DNA of 5,291 bases from Bacillota bacterium (GTDB lineage: Bacteria; Bacillota; Clostridia; Oscillospirales; Oscillospiraceae): NCBI GenBank assembly GCA_023393155.1, contig JAEWML010000207.1, positions 1 to 5,291 on the forward strand. Reading direction: 5' to 3'. The translations under genes and the position numbers were made by a program. The notes below the pieces were generated by a model that ran no database searches, was not told where the DNA came from, and saw only the letters and a program-made list of their open reading frames with translations. This document shows positions 4,819 through 5,291 of this stretch, piece by piece (position 1 is the first letter of the stretch; every line of letters starts with the position of its first letter).

Positions 4819-5291
4819 TCAGTCGGGCTGATAGTCGGTGTAATTGAACAGCATCGGGCGCACCTCCCGGGTAAGAGGGGCAAGGGTAAAGCCCTGATCC
4901 CGCAGACCGTCAATCACTCCGGCAAGGGATTCCACTGTACTGTCCTTGCTGGGCGCGTCGTGCAGCAGCACGATTCCCCGGGAAAACGTCGGAGCATTGT
5001 CTAGAATATTGGAGGTAATTTTCTTGGGAGATATGTAATTGGAGGACGCGTCTCCGCTGGACAGATTCCAGTCGTAGAACACAAAGCCTCTGCGCAGCAT
5101 CTCCGCCACGATTTCCCGGTACACCGGATAATTATAGGCGTTCACGCTGCCGCCGGGAAACCGGAAAATGGTGGGCGCCTGGCCGGTGGCTTCCTTAATG
5201 GCGGTAAACTGCTTGTAGAAGTCATCCAGAAACGCCTCCACCGATGCGTAAATCTCATGATACCGGTGGGTATAGCTGTGCATCCCAAGCG
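4819..5291 (-). CDS. NodB-type polysaccharide deacetylase, C-terminal part (cut by right window edge)
   Basis: The reading frame is open to the window edge, so the N-terminus (signal or anchor and the TFDD catalytic-base motif) is not seen. Visible carbohydrate-esterase-4 motifs are MHSYTH (H-S-x-x-H metal-binding motif 2), FRFPGGS (motif 3, equivalent to R-x-P-Y), FYDWNLSSGD (motif 4, D-x-W) and GIVLLHDAP (motif 5, L-x-H). With metal ligands intact it is probably an active metal-dependent deacetylase. Clostridial relatives act on peptidoglycan or secreted polysaccharide outside the membrane; the substrate is not determined here. The apparent first Met in MHSYTH is internal to the domain and is not the start. 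The gene ends in TGA and is followed after 93 nt by the bactofilin gene. Confidence 0.93.
   Translation of the reverse strand, partial: LGMHSYTHRYHEIYASVEAFLDDFYKQFTAIKEATGQAPTIFRFPGGSVNAYNYPVYREIVAEMLRRGFVFYDWNLSSGDASSNYISPKKITSNILDNAPTFSRGIVLLHDAPSKDSTVESLAGVIDGLRDQGFTLAPLTREVRPMLFNYTDYQPD

Noticed and set aside
3592..5004. Very long plus-strand open frame across rsmA, the gap and the bactofilin gene
   Set aside because: Its composition is Arg/His/Gly/Ala-rich without domain pattern, and it is antisense to two clearly recognised genes. It is a GC-rich shadow frame.

Overview
The window looks like chromosomal DNA from a GC-rich member of the Clostridia, most likely Oscillospiraceae. This is inferred from a PadR/DUF2812 pair, a stand-alone ModE-type DNA-binding protein, an aldo/keto reductase carrying a double Fe-S tail, a bactofilin, and promoters with clear sigma-A type -35/-10 boxes and 17-bp spacers. 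No insertion sequence, phage gene, tRNA, rRNA or CRISPR array was seen.

Layout from left to right. Positions 1-549 hold a minus-strand operon: a PadR-family repressor and, overlapping it by ATGA, the start of a DUF2812 protein cut by the left edge. Its promoter is overlaid by two copies of a 16-bp direct repeat flanking a 14-bp inverted repeat, a probable autoregulatory operator. Positions 559-1007 hold a single minus-strand gene for a small ModE/LysR-type winged-helix protein. It has its own terminator and a promoter so close to the start codon that the mRNA should be leaderless. Divergent from it (1128-2701, plus strand) is a two-gene operon: a Fe-S aldo/keto reductase and a 145-aa protein resembling the WapI immunity family. 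A strong hairpin terminator follows at 2753-2800.

The convergent gap 2702-2951 contains the most interesting element. About 150 nt can fold into a long rod with an interrupted closing stem, a large central bubble and a long terminal stem-loop. This is the architecture of 6S RNA, and it is placed here on the minus strand with moderate confidence.

Positions 2952-5291 are all minus strand: rsmA (16S rRNA dimethyltransferase), probably starting with TTG and preceded by a duplicated RBS/start cassette; a strong hairpin without a T-run; a bactofilin; and the C-terminal part of a NodB-type polysaccharide deacetylase cut by the right edge. The last two suggest a cell-envelope module. rsmA is a ribosome-maturation gene that happens to lie downstream. 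The 237-bp divergent gap (973-1209) is filled by two promoters and one inverted repeat.
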